Below are positions 15,146 to 24,428 of a stretch of DNA of 64,000 bases, in pieces. Below the pieces are notes generated by a model. The model had not been told where the DNA came from. It ran no database searches and saw nothing but the letters and a program-made list of their open reading frames with translations. Made by a program: the position numbers and the translations under genes. Position 1 is the first letter of the stretch, and every line of letters starts with the position of its first letter. Origin of the DNA: CALCHA01 sp035548175 (GTDB lineage Bacteria > Planctomycetota > Phycisphaerae > WQYP01); the NCBI GenBank assembly GCA_035548175.1, contig DASZTO010000004.1, positions 6,709 through 70,708 on the forward strand, read 5' to 3'.

Positions 15146-17029
15146 TCAGGTTTGGCACGAGGCGCGCCAGGCGGAGCGGAAGGCGGCTTCGACGTTTTTT
15201 GCGAAGCGGGGGGCGTCGGTGAGGGGGCTGGCGGCCATGGCCGGGCGGAGGGATTGGCGGCGTGCGGCGAGGGTGGGAAGGTCGGCGGCGAGGAGACCGG
15301 CGCGGGTGAGGTAGTCATCCTCGGAGGCGGCGGTGCAGTCGGTCTGACCGACGGAGGTGAGGAGGCTGACGCCGACGCGGGAGGCGTGGGTCTGGCCGGC
15401 GAGGGAGATGACGGGGACGCCCATCCAGAGCGCTTCGCAGGTGGTGGTGGTGCCGTGGTAGGGGAAGGTGTCGAGGGCGATGTCGACGCGGTGATAGGCG
15501 GCGAGGTGTTCGTGGATGGAGCGGGTGTGTTCGAGGAGCTGGAGACGGTCGGGGGCGACGCCGGCGGCGGAGAGGGCGTGGGCGATGCGGCGGCGATTTT
15601 CGGCGGCGCCGAGGTAGCGGGCTTTGAGCAGAAGGCGGGAGTTGGGCAGGGCGCGGAGGATGCGGGCCCAGAGATCGAGGAGCGGGGCGTTGATTTTGGA
15701 GGAGGCGTTGAAGCAGCCGAAGGTGATGTGGTTGTTGGCGAGCGCGGGGAGCGGGGAGACGGGCGGGGCATCGGCGGGAGGCAGGAAGCAGAGGAAGGTG
15801 TCGGGGAGGCGGAGGAGTTTTTCGGTGTTCAGGGAGTCGGACGAGCCGGGGGGATCGGCGCGGGCGTCTGTGAGGCGGAAATCGATGGCGGCCATGCCGG
15901 TGGTGTTGGGATAACCGAGCCAGGTGAATTGGACAGGGGCGGGCTTGCGGGCGAAGGCGAGGAGGCGGTTGCCGACGGTGTGTCCGGCGAGATCGACGAG
16001 GATGTCGATTCGGTCGGCGCGGATTTGGGCGGCGAGCTGGTCGTCGGAGAGGGCGGTGGTGTCGCGCCAGGTGCGGGCGAGGGATTGGAGGCGGGCGGTG
16101 ACGGCATCGGGACGGTGGACGTCGGCATAGCAGAAGACGTCGACGGCGGCGGGATCGTGGTGGGCGAGGAGGGGTTCGAGGAAGAAGGCGACGGAGTGGG
16201 CGCGGAAGTCGGGGGAGACGTAACCGACGCGGAGGGGGCGTTCGGGATCGCGGGAGTTGTCGAAGGCGGGGTTGGGCGGGGCGAGGGGATCGGCGTGGCG
16301 GCGGGCCCATTGCTGGTGTTCGTGGAGGAGGGCGGCGGGCTCGATGGCGGGCATGGCGTTGAGGATAGTGAGGATGTTGGAGTGTGCTTCGACATATTCG
16401 GGGTTACCGGCAGCGATGCCGCGGTAGAGTTCGAGGGCTTCGGCGGAGCGGCCGACATCTCGGAGGAGATTGGCCAGACCGTTGCGGGCGTCGAGGAAGG
16501 CGGGTGCGAGGGCGACGGCTTTGGCGCAGGCGTCGATGGCGGCGTCGATGTCGGGCCCGGTTCCCTGGGCGTGGAGAGCGCCGGCGAGGCGGTAGAGGGT
16601 TTCGACGGAATCGGGTTTGAGCTGAAGGGCGCGGCGGTAGGTGGTGATGGCTTCGTCGGGCTGGCCGAGCATTTCGAGGGCGCGGGCGAGGTTGCTGATG
16701 CTGGGGACGTGGTCGGGCTTGAGGAGGAGGACCTGCCGGAGGAGGGGGGCGGCGTCGGCGGGACGGAAGCAGGCGAGGAGGGCGGCGCCGAGATTGGCCT
16801 GGGCTTCGACGAAATAGGGCTTGAGGGCGATGGCGGTCTGGAGATGGGAGACGCCTTCGTCGAGTCGGCCGGACTGGACGCAGAGGATGCCCAGGAGATG
16901 GAGGGCTTCGGGGTGGCGCGGGCGGAGGGCGAGGACTTCGCGGAGGAGAGGCTCGGCCTGTTGGCGCTGGCCGGCGGCCCAGAGGCGGGCGGCGTCGTCG
17001 AAGAGAGCGCGGAAGTTTCTGGCGGACAT
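15146..17029 (-). CDS. TPR protein with O-GlcNAc-transferase-like (GT41) domain, copy 2
   Basis: The 627-aa product has N-terminal tetratricopeptide repeats (about residues 10-230; REVLALRPRHPEALHLLGIL and similar units) and a C-terminal GT41 domain. Catalytic-domain landmarks are LRVGYVSPDFRAHSVAFFLE, ITFGCFNASSKINAPLLDLW, and DIALDTFPYHGTTTTCEAL with GVPVISLAGQTHASRVGVSL, which binds UDP-sugar in OGT and SPINDLY. It therefore probably adds a sugar (GlcNAc or other) to Ser/Thr of protein targets chosen by the TPRs. Its start is 6 bases after the stop of its paralogue, so the two are one operon. No signal peptide: cytoplasmic. Confidence 0.9.
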   Translation of the reverse strand: MSARNFRALFDDAARLWAAGQRQQAEPLLREVLALRPRHPEALHLLGILCVQSGRLDEGVSHLQTAIALKPYFVEAQANLGAALLACFRPADAAPLLRQVLLLKPDHVPSISNLARALEMLGQPDEAITTYRRALQLKPDSVETLYRLAGALHAQGTGPDIDAAIDACAKAVALAPAFLDARNGLANLLRDVGRSAEALELYRGIAAGNPEYVEAHSNILTILNAMPAIEPAALLHEHQQWARRHADPLAPPNPAFDNSRDPERPLRVGYVSPDFRAHSVAFFLEPLLAHHDPAAVDVFCYADVHRPDAVTARLQSLARTWRDTTALSDDQLAAQIRADRIDILVDLAGHTVGNRLLAFARKPAPVQFTWLGYPNTTGMAAIDFRLTDARADPPGSSDSLNTEKLLRLPDTFLCFLPPADAPPVSPLPALANNHITFGCFNASSKINAPLLDLWARILRALPNSRLLLKARYLGAAENRRRIAHALSAAGVAPDRLQLLEHTRSIHEHLAAYHRVDIALDTFPYHGTTTTCEALWMGVPVISLAGQTHASRVGVSLLTSVGQTDCTAASEDDYLTRAGLLAADLPTLAARRQSLRPAMAASPLTDAPRFAKNVEAAFRSAWRASCQT

Positions 17030-17035
17030 GGGACC

Positions 17036-18826
17036 TCAGGCGCGCTGGAGATAGCACCAGGCGCGCCACATGGTGCGGTAGGCGGATTCGACGGCGGCGG
17101 CGAGGGATTTGCAGTCGAGGAGCGGGGAAGCGCGCAGGCGGTCGCGCATGGAGGCGCGGAGGGAGCGGAGGCGCGGGAGGTCGGCGGCGAGGGCGGCGGC
17201 GGTTTGGACGAAGTGGTCGGGGGAGCTGGCGGCGAATTCCGGCAGGCCGATGGCGGAGAGGAGGTCGAGGCCGACGCGGCTGCGGTGGGTATTGCCGGTA
17301 AGGGAGATGACGGGGAGGCCCATCCAGAGGGCTTCGCAGGTGGTGGTGGTGCCGTGGTAGGGGAAGGTGTCGAGTGCGATATCGGCGCGGTGATAGGTGG
17401 CGAGGTGATCGAAGAAGGTGTCGGTGCCGGGGAGGAATTCGATGCGGTCGTCGGCGATGCCGACGTTGTTGAACCAGGAGCGCATGGCGGCGCGGGTGAT
17501 GTCGTCACGGAGGCGGGGGGCCTTGATGAGCATGCGGGAATTGTGGACTGCGGCGAGGGTGCGGCCCCAGAGTTCGACGGTGGGCCGGCGGATTTTGGCG
17601 AGGGCGTTGAAGGAGCAGAAGGTGACCCCCCTACCGCTCTCGGCGGGGAGCGGGGAGACGGGCGGTGCGGGATCGGGGGGGCGATAGCAGAGGAAGGGTC
17701 GGTCGAGGCGGACGAGGCGTTCGGTGTAGAAAGGATCGGTTTGGGCTGGGGGATCGGCCAGGGCGTCGGTGATGCGGTAATCGATGGCGGCGAGGCCGGT
17801 GGTGGCGGGGTAGCCGATGTAGGCGACCTGGAGGGGCGCGGGCTTGCGGGCGAAGAGCAGGAGATGGTGGGCGGTGGAATGGCCGGCGAGATCGACGAGG
17901 ATGTCGATCTTGTCGTTGCGGATGGCGGCGGCGATGGATTCGTCGGGTTGGCCGCGGATGTCGCGCCAGTGGGCGGCCTTGGCTTGGAGGCGTTCGGTGA
18001 CGGCATCCTGGCGGTGCAGGTCGGCGTAACAGAAGGTTTCGACGCGGGCGGGGTCGTGGTTTTCGAGGAGGCCTTCGAAGAAGAAGGAGACGGCATGCTC
18101 CCAGAAATCGCCGGAGAGATAGCCGACGCGGAGGGGGCGGTCGGGAGAGGGATCGTTGTCGTGGGGGCGGATGAAGGCGGCGAGGGGCTGGGCGTGGCGC
18201 TGTGCCCAGCGCTGGTGTTCCTGAAGGAGCGCGGATTCGTCGGGGCGAGAGTGGTAAAGCATGGCGAAGAGGAGGTTGGAATGGGCGGGGGCATCCTGGG
18301 GTCGATTGTCGACGACCCGGCGGAACATGGCGATGCCTTCGTCCTCGTGGCCGCTTTCGTTGAGACTGCCGCCGAGACAGAAGGCGGCTTCGAGCATGTT
18401 GGGATTGAGCTCGAGGGCCTTTCGCAGGAGGGGGATGGCCTGGCCGATGAAACCCTTTCGCTGGAGGGTGAGTGCGAGGTTGAAGTAGGAGCCGGCGTTG
18501 GCGGGGCGGAGGGCGAGGACGCGGCGGTAGAGGTCCTCGGCTTCGTCGATGCGGCCGAGGCGGAGGAAGGCGGCGCCGAGGTCTTCCATGGCGGCGGTGT
18601 TGTAGGGCTGGATGGCGAGGGACTTCTGGAGGAGGTCGAGGGCTTCTTCGGGGCGTCCGGTGCGGGAGCAGAGCTGGCCGAGGAGGTGGAGGGCTTCGTA
18701 GGTGCGCGGGCGGAGCTGGAGGACGCGGCGATAGAGGGCTTCGGCCTCGGCGGGGTTGCCGGCCTGGAGGGCGTCCCAGCCTTGCTTGAGCAGGAGCTGG
18801 TATTGGTTGCGTTGGCTGGCGGGCAT
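17036..18826 (-). CDS. TPR protein with O-GlcNAc-transferase-like (GT41) domain, copy 1
   Basis: First gene of the GT41 pair; 596 aa from ATG 18826 (the upstream open frame is just translated tandem array, so it is left out). TPR units fill residues 5-200 (EALYRRVLQLRPRTYEALHL, SYFNLALTLQRKGFIGQAIP). The GT41 part has LRVGYLSGDFWEHAVSFFFE, VTFCSFNALAKIRRPTVELW, LIKAPRLRD and the same DIALDTFPYHGTTTTCEAL segment as its neighbour. The pair shares order, length and motifs, so it arose by duplication, but the TPR parts differ clearly, which suggests different protein targets. Confidence 0.9.
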   Translation of the reverse strand: MPASQRNQYQLLLKQGWDALQAGNPAEAEALYRRVLQLRPRTYEALHLLGQLCSRTGRPEEALDLLQKSLAIQPYNTAAMEDLGAAFLRLGRIDEAEDLYRRVLALRPANAGSYFNLALTLQRKGFIGQAIPLLRKALELNPNMLEAAFCLGGSLNESGHEDEGIAMFRRVVDNRPQDAPAHSNLLFAMLYHSRPDESALLQEHQRWAQRHAQPLAAFIRPHDNDPSPDRPLRVGYLSGDFWEHAVSFFFEGLLENHDPARVETFCYADLHRQDAVTERLQAKAAHWRDIRGQPDESIAAAIRNDKIDILVDLAGHSTAHHLLLFARKPAPLQVAYIGYPATTGLAAIDYRITDALADPPAQTDPFYTERLVRLDRPFLCYRPPDPAPPVSPLPAESGRGVTFCSFNALAKIRRPTVELWGRTLAAVHNSRMLIKAPRLRDDITRAAMRSWFNNVGIADDRIEFLPGTDTFFDHLATYHRADIALDTFPYHGTTTTCEALWMGLPVISLTGNTHRSRVGLDLLSAIGLPEFAASSPDHFVQTAAALAADLPRLRSLRASMRDRLRASPLLDCKSLAAAVESAYRTMWRAWCYLQRA

Positions 18827-18834
18827 GGATGGAC

Positions 18835-18876
18835 GACAAAAGACGAAAGACGAAAGACAAGAGACGAAAGACGAAA
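18835..18876. repeat. Degenerate 7-base tandem array (6 units)
   Basis: Six exact-phase units of gacgaaa type (gacaaaa, gacgaaa twice, gacaaga, gacgaaa twice) lie 9 bases upstream of the GT41 copy 1 start, in the place where its ribosome site and leader should be. Confidence 0.8.
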
Positions 18877-18962
18877 GGGGGCTTGCTAGAGAATACTGGC
18901 AGTGCGTCATGGATGATAGACGGGGAAGAGGGGAAGGGGGATGATGAGGCGGGAGGTTTTTT

Positions 18963-19925
18963 ATGCCGGCGGGATTTCAGGTGGTGACGGGGGCGTTTGG
19001 GTATTCGGGGCAGTATATGGCGCGGCGGCTGCTGTCGGCGGGCGTGCGGGTGCGGACGCTGACGAATTCGCCGGAGCGGCACAACCGGTTCGGCGATCTG
19101 GTGGAGGCGCATCCCTACAATTTTGATGCGCCGGAGAAACTGGCCGAATCGCTGCGCGGGGCGACGGTGCTTTACAACACGTACTGGGTGCGCTTCAACC
19201 ACAAGGGCTTCACGTTCGCGCAGGCGGTGAAGAACTCCGAGACGCTGTTTGCGGCGGCGAAGGCGGCGGGGGTGAAGCGGATCGTGCATGTGAGCATCAC
19301 GAACCCGGATGAAAAGTCGAAGCTCGAATATTTCCGCGGGAAGGCGATCGTCGAGAAGATGCTGGTGGAGACGGGGACTTCGCACGCGATCCTGCGGCCG
19401 GCGGTGTTGTTCGGGAAGGAGGACATCCTGGTGAACAACATTGCGTGGATCCTGCGGCGGTTTCCGTTTTTCGGGGTGTTTGGGAAGGGGGATTACAAAT
19501 TGCAGCCGATTTATGTGGATGATTTCGCGGCGGTGGCGGTGGATGCGGGGAAGCGCACGGAGAATGCAGTGATCGACGCGATCGGACCGGAGACGTTCAC
19601 GTATCGGGGGCTGGTCGAGACGGTGGCGGGGGCGATCGGCGTGGAGAAGCCGATCAAGAGCATGCGGCCGATGACGGGGCGGATGCTGGGGTGGCTGGTG
19701 GGGAAGCTGGTGAAGGATGTGGTGATTACGAAGGATGAGATTCGGGGGCTGATGGAGAACAAGCTGTTCGTGGATGGGCCATGCCCGCGGCAGGCGCAGA
19801 CGCGTTTGAGCGAGTGGGCAAAGGCGAACCGGGAGTGGCTGGGGAATGATTATGCCAGCGAGCTGTCGCGGCGCGAGGACCGGGTGCGGGGGTATGTGGA
19901 ATCGCGCGAGCCGGACGAGGAGTGA
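18963..19925 (+). CDS. NAD(P)-binding epimerase-like protein (NDUFA9/atypical SDR type)
   Basis: The start at 18963 is set by GGAGG 6 bases upstream; 320 aa. The N-terminal Rossmann motif VTGAFGYSGQYMARRLL has the TGxxGxxG pattern. Later landmarks are NTYWVRFNHKGFTFAQAVKN, VKRIVHVSITNPDEKSKLEY (the family keeps a modified active site), SHAILRPAVLFGKEDILVNN and YKLQPIYVDDFAAVAV. Such atypical SDRs bind NAD(P)H; some, like NDUFA9, are non-catalytic electron-chain subunits, others reduce or isomerise quinones or sugars. There is no complex I gene nearby, so the role is open. Confidence 0.87.
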   Translation: MPAGFQVVTGAFGYSGQYMARRLLSAGVRVRTLTNSPERHNRFGDLVEAHPYNFDAPEKLAESLRGATVLYNTYWVRFNHKGFTFAQAVKNSETLFAAAKAAGVKRIVHVSITNPDEKSKLEYFRGKAIVEKMLVETGTSHAILRPAVLFGKEDILVNNIAWILRRFPFFGVFGKGDYKLQPIYVDDFAAVAVDAGKRTENAVIDAIGPETFTYRGLVETVAGAIGVEKPIKSMRPMTGRMLGWLVGKLVKDVVITKDEIRGLMENKLFVDGPCPRQAQTRLSEWAKANREWLGNDYASELSRREDRVRGYVESREPDEE

Positions 19926-19940
19926 CGGCCCGGGCGGCGA

Positions 19941-20546
19941 TCAGGGCTGGGGAGCCGGGGTGCCGGTGAAGCCGACGGGGCGGGTGGCGGCGCCGGGCGT
20001 TTCGGGGCTGGGTTCCACGGGCGTGAGGGAAACGGTGGGGCGGAGATATTCGTTCATTTCGGCCTGGTTGAAGCGCACGACCCACAGGGCGACGGGACGA
20101 TCTCCAGCGGGCGGGGCGCCCACGATTCCCCAGCGGGTGCCGTCGCGCATGGGGTCGGGGTCGTACATGACCAGCTCGGGGTGATCGACGGAGCCCCTGA
20201 GGCTGATGGGGCGATACTCATACTGGCGGTGGGAGACGGGTGAAGTGAAGTCGAGGTCTTCATCTGAAAAGGCGGCCAGATCGGTCATGCTTTTGGGCAT
20301 GTGATGGATGTTGGCGTAATAGAAAAGCAAGGCGCCGCAAATATCCTGAAGGCGTTCGGCGCTGGGGTCGGTGGCGGCGCTGTAGCCTTGCACATCGAGG
20401 GGACCCTGGCGGTCCGGGGGACGGGCGACGACGGGCTGGTCGTCGTTGAATGAATTTCGCGCGGCCTGTTTGGGCGTGGAGCTGCAAGCGGCCACGCCCA
20501 AACACAAGATCGCGAGAACTGATTTCGTGACGGGTCGCGCCATCAC
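19941..20546 (-). CDS. Lipoprotein translationally coupled to the type II secretin
   Basis: The ATG overlaps the gspD stop (ATGA, 20543-20546), so the protein is made together with the secretin. The N-terminus is a lipoprotein signal with lipobox LGVAAC (lipid-bearing Cys at about residue 21). The body (201 aa in all) has a pseudopilin-like helix ICGALLFYYANIHHMPKSMT, a strand-rich part with HRQYEYRPISL and a Pro-rich tail. The place is where many T2SS loci encode a pilotin, the lipoprotein that brings GspD to the outer membrane, but sequence resemblance to GspS or AspS is not evident. Function is inferred from context only. Confidence 0.75.
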   Translation of the reverse strand: MMARPVTKSVLAILCLGVAACSSTPKQAARNSFNDDQPVVARPPDRQGPLDVQGYSAATDPSAERLQDICGALLFYYANIHHMPKSMTDLAAFSDEDLDFTSPVSHRQYEYRPISLRGSVDHPELVMYDPDPMRDGTRWGIVGAPPAGDRPVALWVVRFNQAEMNEYLRPTVSLTPVEPSPETPGAATRPVGFTGTPAPQP

Positions 20547-23017
20547 TGACCTCCGCTGCTGCCGGGTTGGGGGGCGGGCGTCGGGGGCGTAAGCATGTCC
20601 GGGGCGTCCTGGTTCTGGGTGGGGGCGGGCGGCTGCCAGGGCTGGTCGCCCTGGAGGCGCGTGCCCCGTCCGGGCAGGATGAACGTCTGCTCAGCGGGCT
20701 GGGTTGCGTTGGCGGGCGTGGCGCCGCGTTGCATGCCGCGGTACTGCTCGTCCCAGGAACCGGGGGAGACGGCGTTGGGGACAATCTGCATGCCGCGGCG
20801 TTCGTCGTCGGACATGGACTGGAGGTAATCGGGATCGGCGGCGACGTGCGGGGTGAGGAAGATAAGCAGTTCGGTTTTCTGCTTGTTGTTCTGGGTGCGT
20901 TTAAAGGCCATGCCGATGTAGGGGATATCGCCGAGGATGGGGATTTTGTCGACGGTCTGGGTTTTCTGGTCCTGCATCAAGCCGCCGATGACGATGGTTT
21001 TGCCGTTGGGAATGGCGACGCGGGTTTGGGCGGCGCGGATGTTGAAGACGGGGGCGAAAGTCTGGGAGGAGATGGGGATTTGCTGGTCGGAGATCTGAGA
21101 GATTTCCGGCGAGACGTCCATGATGACCAGGCCCTCGGGATTGATGTGGGGGGTGACGGTGAGAATGATGCCGAGGTTCTGGTACTGGATGGTGTTGATG
21201 GGGTTGTTGTTCTGATCGAAGCGGGTGCTGGTGACGATGGGAACTTCCTGTCCGACGATCATGGAAGCGAGCTGGTTGTCGGAGGCCAGGATGTAGGGGC
21301 GTGAGAGCACGTCGAGCTTGCCGGCGGTAGCCAGTGCGCGAAGGGTGGCGTTGACGTTGTTTTCGACGACGCCGACGACGAGGCCGCCGGTCTGGTTGGC
21401 GACGCCGAAGTTCTGTCCGACGGTGGTGCCGAGGGTGAGCGAACCGGCGGTGAGGCGTGTGTTGATGGCGGAGTATTCGACGCCGATGTCGTCGGAGTTG
21501 TCGTGAGTGACTTCGGCGACGAGGACTTTGATCATGACCTGGGGAACGGGACGATCGAGATCGGCGATGATTTTCCGGACCTCATCGGCGAGCGCCGCCG
21601 CGGTGGTGACGATGAGAGAGTTGGTGTCGGGATCGGCGACGACGAAGGCCTGGCCGATGAGGCTGCCGTTGTTGACGGAGGTGCTGGATCCAGTGGTGCC
21701 ATTGGTGCCGCCGCGGCCGCCAATACCTCCGGCCAGCGCGCCGCCGCCGCCGAAGTTGCCGCCGCGACCGCCGCCGGTGTTGCCTCGACCGCCGGTGGTG
21801 CCTCCGGTCGTTCCGCCGAAGCCGCCGAGACCGCCGCCGAGGCCGCCGCCGCCGCCGCGGCCACCCCCGCCGCCGCCGAAGCCGCCCGCGCCTCCGAAGC
21901 CGGTGGTGGTGGTGGTCGTGCGATTCGCGCTGCTGGTCGTTCCGTTGTAACCCGTGCCGCTGAAGAGGGCGTTGAGCACGCCCTGCAACGTGGCGGCATC
22001 GGCGTTTTTGAGCGGATAGTGGAAGACGACGGTGGTGACCTGGGGATTCTGATCCAGGTTGTCGAGCACCTTTTGGACCTGCTCAAGGGTGTCCTTGGGG
22101 CCGGTGACGACGATGGTGTTGGTGCGTGCATCGGCTGAGGCCTGAACCTGGCCGTTGAGGGGGTTGGCGCCGGTATCGGCTCCAGCGCCGCCCGGCCCGC
22201 CCGCCCCGCCGCCCCGGCCGCCGCGACCGCCGCGACCGCCGCCGAAGAACGCCGCCGGGTTGAAACCGCCGGCCTGATTCTGGTTGGTGGGCGGCTTGAA
22301 GATGTTGGTGATGAGCGTGGCGGCCGTCGTGGCGTCGGCGTTCTTGAGCTGCATGATGATCATGCCGGTCTGCGAGATGGTGCGGTTGTCGATGGCCTTG
22401 ATGATCTCGACGGCGCGTTTCACGTTGGAGGAGGTGTCGGTGATGATGATGGAGTTGGAGCCCTGGTTGGCGGCGATGTCGGCGGTGTTCGAGAGCATGG
22501 GGATCAGGTCGTTGCGCAACTGGACGGCGGGGACGCTTTGCACGGGAATGACCTGGGTGATGTAGTTTTCGGTGTCGGCAATGGCCTCGGGATCACCGCC
22601 GTAATAGACCGGCGTGAGCCGCTTGATGTCGGGGATGGGCAGCACCTTGAGGATTTTGTTGCCCGCCTCGGTGACGCTGTAGCCGTCCTGCTGCAGCGCG
22701 ACGTTGAGTGCCTCGACGGCCTGCTGGGGGGTGACGGGGTTGACCGAGCCGACGGTGATGGGGGGTCCGGTGACACCGCTGGCGGGCTTGACGATGGTGT
22801 AACCGGCGGCGCTGGAGAGGTAGTTCAGGACGGCGTCGGGGCTGGCTTTCTCGAACTGGAACTGGATTTTTTCGCCGGAGGCGGCGGTGGTGGCGCCGGA
22901 GCGTGCGGCCGGCTGCGAGGCCGCGGCGCCGGCCGCCGGGGCGAGGGCCGCCTGCTGCCAGGCGGGCAACAACAACAAGGGAGACAACACAAGGGGCAGT
23001 TTCCGCGACAGGTGCAT
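20543..23017 (-). CDS. gspD: Type II secretion outer-membrane secretin GspD
   Basis: GspD forms the ring that lets folded proteins cross the outer membrane. The 824-aa product starts at ATG 23017 (AAAGGA 9 bases before) with a signal peptide (MHLSRKLPLVLSPLLLLPAW). N domains follow: IQFQFEKASPDAVLNYLSSA, RNDLIPMLSNTADIAANQGS and two N-type repeats with SNSIIITDT and TNTIVVTGP. The secretin core contains VGQEVPIVTSTRF, LGIILTVTPHINPEGLVIMD and TELLIFLTPHV. Three Gly-rich blocks (about residues 260-285, 365-455 of the protein) are much longer than in model secretins. Gene order places it next to last in the operon. Confidence 0.93.
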   Translation of the reverse strand: MHLSRKLPLVLSPLLLLPAWQQAALAPAAGAAASQPAARSGATTAASGEKIQFQFEKASPDAVLNYLSSAAGYTIVKPASGVTGPPITVGSVNPVTPQQAVEALNVALQQDGYSVTEAGNKILKVLPIPDIKRLTPVYYGGDPEAIADTENYITQVIPVQSVPAVQLRNDLIPMLSNTADIAANQGSNSIIITDTSSNVKRAVEIIKAIDNRTISQTGMIIMQLKNADATTAATLITNIFKPPTNQNQAGGFNPAAFFGGGRGGRGGRGGGAGGPGGAGADTGANPLNGQVQASADARTNTIVVTGPKDTLEQVQKVLDNLDQNPQVTTVVFHYPLKNADAATLQGVLNALFSGTGYNGTTSSANRTTTTTTGFGGAGGFGGGGGGRGGGGGLGGGLGGFGGTTGGTTGGRGNTGGGRGGNFGGGGALAGGIGGRGGTNGTTGSSTSVNNGSLIGQAFVVADPDTNSLIVTTAAALADEVRKIIADLDRPVPQVMIKVLVAEVTHDNSDDIGVEYSAINTRLTAGSLTLGTTVGQNFGVANQTGGLVVGVVENNVNATLRALATAGKLDVLSRPYILASDNQLASMIVGQEVPIVTSTRFDQNNNPINTIQYQNLGIILTVTPHINPEGLVIMDVSPEISQISDQQIPISSQTFAPVFNIRAAQTRVAIPNGKTIVIGGLMQDQKTQTVDKIPILGDIPYIGMAFKRTQNNKQKTELLIFLTPHVAADPDYLQSMSDDERRGMQIVPNAVSPGSWDEQYRGMQRGATPANATQPAEQTFILPGRGTRLQGDQPWQPPAPTQNQDAPDMLTPPTPAPQPGSSGGQ
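21700..21915. repeat. Gly-coding low-complexity block inside gspD
   Basis: A run of imperfect GGN triplets on the minus strand encodes repeats such as GGGLGGGLGGFGG and RGGNFGGGG within the N-domain region of the secretin. Similar blocks occur in the neighbouring GspC-, GspJ-, GspK- and GspL-like genes. Confidence 0.7.
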
Positions 23018-23135
23018 TGCTGGTGATCCTTTCTTCAACCCCGCCGGCATCAACCGGCGGATGGTCCTTCCAACCTCAATAACCGCAATCGGCGGGACGG
23101 TCCATGACCGTCCCCCGGATTCCTCACTGGTGGAT

Positions 23136-24356
23136 TTACTGGCCGGTGGTGCCTCCCGGCGCCGGTGCGGCCGGGGCCGCCGCGGGCGCTCCACCGCCGC
23201 CGCCAAGTTCCTGCTGGCGCCGCAGGCGGAGGCGCTCGGCGACATCGGCGATGTTCAGGTCCGGGGGAACCGTGGAAGCCGGAGGAGTGGCCGCACCGAC
23301 GGCGGGCCCACCGCCGCCACCGCCGTTGAAGCCTCCGCCCCCGAATCCGCCGCCGCCAAACCCGCCGCCGCCGAATCCTCCTCCGCCGAATCCGCCCCCG
23401 CCTCCGCCGCCGAAGCCCCCGCCGCCGCGCCGTCCGCCGCCGAAGCCGCCGCCGAAACCGTTCTGCTGGAACTGGTTCTGGTTGTTGTTGGGCTGATTGG
23501 CGGGAGCGGCCGGGGTGTTGCTCATGGGGCCAAACGCCCAGCCGCCGCCGGCGCCATAAGCGCTTGGGTCATAGGGGGGCACTTCGCCGCGGAGGTTGTG
23601 GCCCTCTTCGATCTTGCGCACCTGGCCGTTGTCATCCAGGGTCATGATCGCGCCGCCGTTGGGATCGATGGCGATGCTGGTGACCTTGCCCTCGGGCAGG
23701 GAGTCGCCGACGCGCACCGGGCGGATCGGGGGATTGGAGCTGGAATCCTCGATGATCGCCACGTTGTCGTTTTCGTTAGTAACCACGCCGGTGAAGACCG
23801 GGACGGTGGTGCTGGGGGGTTGCTGGCGGGTGACGTTGGTTTCCGGCTGAAAAGAGGAGCGGCGATCACGGGAGAAGATGCTGGTGGTTTCGAGGATGGA
23901 GAACTGCTGGGGGAGGCTATCGGGACCGGGGGTGTAGCCGCCGCCGAAGTTGCCGAAGTTTCCGAAGCGACCTCCCTGGCCGCCGCCGCCGAAGCGTCCG
24001 CCGCCGCCGCCGCGATTGCCGCGTCCGAAGCCGCCGCCGCCGCCGCCGGTGAAATCGGCGGCGTTGTTGTTGTTATTATTGTTGTTGTTTTGATTGCGGC
24101 CCCGGCGACCGCCGCCGTTGAAGCCGCGACCTCCGCCGTTGCCGTTGTTATTGAACCCTCCCCCACCGCCGCCGTTGTTATTGTTGAACCCCCCACCGCC
24201 GCCCCCCCCGCCAGTGTCGGCGCCGGAATCCACGATCCCGCCGCCCTGGTCGTCAGGGGCTCCGGTATCGGCTTGCTGCGCCAGCAGAGCGCCGGTCGCC
24301 ACGAATACCGAGGCCGCCGCCACCCATGTCATGTATTTCCGTTTGTTGCTTTTCAT
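23136..24356 (-). CDS. Gly/Asn-rich GspC/PilP-like T2SS component
   Basis: The start at 24356 has AAGGAG 6 bases upstream; 406 aa. A membrane anchor or signal (KYMTWVAAASVFVATGALLA) is followed by about 120 residues of Gly, Asn and Arg, then a compact domain: SIFSRDRRSSF, VPVFTGVVTNENDNVAIIED, IRPVRVGDSLPEGKVTSIAI and NGQVRKIEEGHNLRG. This matches the homology-region fold of GspC or PilP, the periplasmic link between inner-membrane parts and the secretin N0 domain. The tail is again GGGF repeats, ending in a helix VAERLRLRRQQEL. Its place just before gspD fits; the assignment is structural by pattern, not by close sequence. Confidence 0.7.
   Translation of the reverse strand: MKSNKRKYMTWVAAASVFVATGALLAQQADTGAPDDQGGGIVDSGADTGGGGGGGGFNNNNGGGGGGFNNNGNGGGRGFNGGGRRGRNQNNNNNNNNNAADFTGGGGGGFGRGNRGGGGGRFGGGGQGGRFGNFGNFGGGYTPGPDSLPQQFSILETTSIFSRDRRSSFQPETNVTRQQPPSTTVPVFTGVVTNENDNVAIIEDSSSNPPIRPVRVGDSLPEGKVTSIAIDPNGGAIMTLDDNGQVRKIEEGHNLRGEVPPYDPSAYGAGGGWAFGPMSNTPAAPANQPNNNQNQFQQNGFGGGFGGGRRGGGGFGGGGGGGFGGGGFGGGGFGGGGFGGGGFNGGGGGGPAVGAATPPASTVPPDLNIADVAERLRLRRQQELGGGGGAPAAAPAAPAPGGTTGQ
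23320..23450. repeat. GGGGF-coding tandem repeat
   Basis: A 15-base unit coding GGGGF (minus strand) is repeated in tandem in the GspC/PilP-like gene. Copies differ at third positions, so it is under coding pressure or old. Confidence 0.75.
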
Positions 24357-24428
24357 CGCATGCTCCTTATCACCAGAGGACCTTCTCTGCCGCCCTCAGC
24401 ACTGCCGGCAGGTATTTTTCTCGACTGT

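Noticed and set aside
15143..18889. A 1248-codon open frame on the plus strand opposite the GT41 pair
   Set aside because: Its product is a Gly/Glu/Val/Asp-rich run without domains, while the minus strand encodes two well-formed TPR-GT41 proteins. Such long antisense frames are expected with high GC and strong third-position bias.
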